From Streptomyces sp. NBC_00448 (lineage in GTDB: Bacteria > Actinomycetota > Actinomycetes > Streptomycetales > Streptomycetaceae): a stretch of DNA of 64,000 nucleotides. The stretch is taken from the NCBI RefSeq assembly GCF_036014115.1, contig NZ_CP107913.1:1612001-1676000 (forward strand), in the 5' to 3' direction. Position numbers and translations under genes: made by a program. How positions within the stretch are numbered: the first letter of the stretch is position 1; every line of letters begins with the position of its first letter. Positions 62,958 through 64,000 of this stretch are shown here, one piece after another. Under the pieces are notes generated by a model that made no database searches, was not told the origin of the DNA, and worked only from the letters and a program-made list of their open reading frames with translations.

Positions 62958-64000
62958 GTGAGAAAGCGCCGAAGCACGACCCTGAGAGCAGCGGCACCGG
63001 TACTGGTGCTCGCCATGGCGGCAGGCTTCGCGCCCGCCGCGCACGCCGCGTCCACCGGGAGCCGGTTCACCATCCAGGCCGGTGCGCTGCGCATCGGGCT
63101 GGACTCCACGGGCACGGTCACCAGCCTGATCGACCCCGCACACGACCGGAACTACGCCGATCCCCAGCACAAGACCCCGCTGATCAGGCTCGTCGTCGGC
63201 GGAGCCGAGCAGAAGCCCACTGCCCTGTCGTACAACGCGGCGAAGTCGACGTACACCTTCACCTTCGGCGGGAAGAACATCAAGGTCGGCGTCCGCGTCG
63301 CCGCCGGCGCCGGCTATTCGACGTTCGAGGTGACCAGCCTCGACGCCCCGTCCGGGGTGGACGTGGAGACCCTGCTGTGGGGGCCGATCACCACCAGCAT
63401 CACCCAGACCGTCGGTGAGACCGTCGGGGTGGTCCACGACAGCGACTTCGCGATCGGCATCCACGGGCTCAACGACAAGACCCCCGCCGGCTGGCCGGAC
63501 GAGTTCAAGAGCATGAGCTACACCGAGGGAACCCAGGAGCCGCTCTTCAACTGGCCGTACGGCTGGTTCGCCGCGCACCAGACGACCTGGGGCAGCATCC
63601 TGCAGGCGTACACGTACGACTACACCAAGACCCGCCACCGCTACGTGGGGTGGGACGACGAGCACGAGTCGAACGAGCCCATCCCCCCGTTGAGCGGCGG
63701 CGACGCGCAGATCAAGGGCTCGAAGATCGCGCTGTTCGGCACCGCGCCCGGCGACGTCCTCAACACCCTCTCGCACATCGAGACCGGGCAGGGCCTTCCG
63801 CACACCAAGGTCGACGGCCAGTGGGAGAAGACCTCGCAGGGCGCCTCCCAGTCCTTCCTGGTGCTGAGCGACCTCGGCACCGCCGACGTCACGGACGCCA
63901 GCAAGTACGCCAACAAGGCCGGGATTCGCTACCTCTACTCGCTGCCGGGCGTCAACGGACCGTGGCAGTCGTCCGGTCACTACCAGTTCGACTCCGCCTT
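62958..64000 (+). CDS. paralogue of the large secreted hydrolase-like protein (cut by window end)
   Basis: GTG at 62958 follows AGAAGAGGAG and opens a frame with no stop to the window end, at least 347 codons. The product starts RKRRSTTLRAAAPVLVLAMAAGF and is collinear with the 926-residue protein at 56183: FTIQAGALRIGLDSTGTV, LLWGPITTSITQTVGETVGV and ILQAYTYDYTKTRHRYVGW are identical or nearly so. Differences concentrate around residues 180-200. It arose by tandem duplication of the gene pair. Different substrate preference is possible. Confidence 0.88.
   Translation, partial: MRKRRSTTLRAAAPVLVLAMAAGFAPAAHAASTGSRFTIQAGALRIGLDSTGTVTSLIDPAHDRNYADPQHKTPLIRLVVGGAEQKPTALSYNAAKSTYTFTFGGKNIKVGVRVAAGAGYSTFEVTSLDAPSGVDVETLLWGPITTSITQTVGETVGVVHDSDFAIGIHGLNDKTPAGWPDEFKSMSYTEGTQEPLFNWPYGWFAAHQTTWGSILQAYTYDYTKTRHRYVGWDDEHESNEPIPPLSGGDAQIKGSKIALFGTAPGDVLNTLSHIETGQGLPHTKVDGQWEKTSQGASQSFLVLSDLGTADVTDASKYANKAGIRYLYSLPGVNGPWQSSGHYQFDSA

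Overview
The window is very GC-rich, uses many GTG starts, and carries a clustered arginine locus plus typical streptomycete gene families. It comes from an actinomycete of the Streptomyces type. No chromosomal origin, rRNA, CRISPR array or conventional tRNA gene was seen.

Region 1-39 kb is mostly chromosomal core. It starts with an NmrA-like reductase and a paired acyl-CoA dehydrogenase operon behind a CAAGCGCTTG palindrome. Next come two paralogous lipoproteins flanking a small WxG-type protein, and a TrmH-type RNA methyltransferase that overlaps a siroheme/cobalamin gene (cobA). Two more cobalamin genes follow: a long BluB-CobT fusion with a disordered N-terminus, and cobL. After several acetyltransferase, methyltransferase, membrane and acyltransferase genes comes the arginine cluster argCJBDR-argGH, all on the minus strand and tightly overlapped, with ARG-box-like sites before argC and argG. 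A DUF4129/DUF58 membrane operon, monomeric isocitrate dehydrogenase, an RsmC/RlmG-like methyltransferase, a GHL10-type secreted hydrolase and a 3-hydroxyacyl-CoA dehydrogenase complete this part.

The most unusual part is 35.48-36.58 kb. Downstream of a conserved uncharacterised gene, on the same strand, lie two tandem tRNA-like units in which the 3' half precedes the 5' half. In each unit the swapped halves restore a full 7-bp acceptor stem, an anticodon-arm helix, a D-arm and a T-arm. No standard anticodon loop can be formed. They look like circularly permuted tRNA-like RNAs that mimic a tRNA opened at the anticodon.

Region 39.1-46.1 kb is accessory. It holds an inverted 298-bp end fragment of an insertion sequence, a small membrane-protein gene, a frameshifted full copy of the same element, and an IS5-type element abutting it exactly. 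An alkylsulfatase and a Tn3 transposase remnant follow.

Region 46.1-52.3 kb holds three regulator/short-chain-dehydrogenase pairs (TetR, Xre/MmyB-like, Rrf2) with visible operator-like sites. It ends in a scar where a flavodoxin-like 3' fragment meets a truncated LysR gene.

Region 52.5-64 kb looks like a sugar or glycoside catabolic locus. It has an enolase-superfamily enzyme and a FadR-type regulator on the minus strand, and a Gfo/Idh/MocA oxidoreductase, a large secreted hydrolase-like protein and a 1210-residue GH3 enzyme on the plus strand. The last two have been partly duplicated: a decayed GH3 tail is followed by a paralogue of the hydrolase-like gene that runs off the window.
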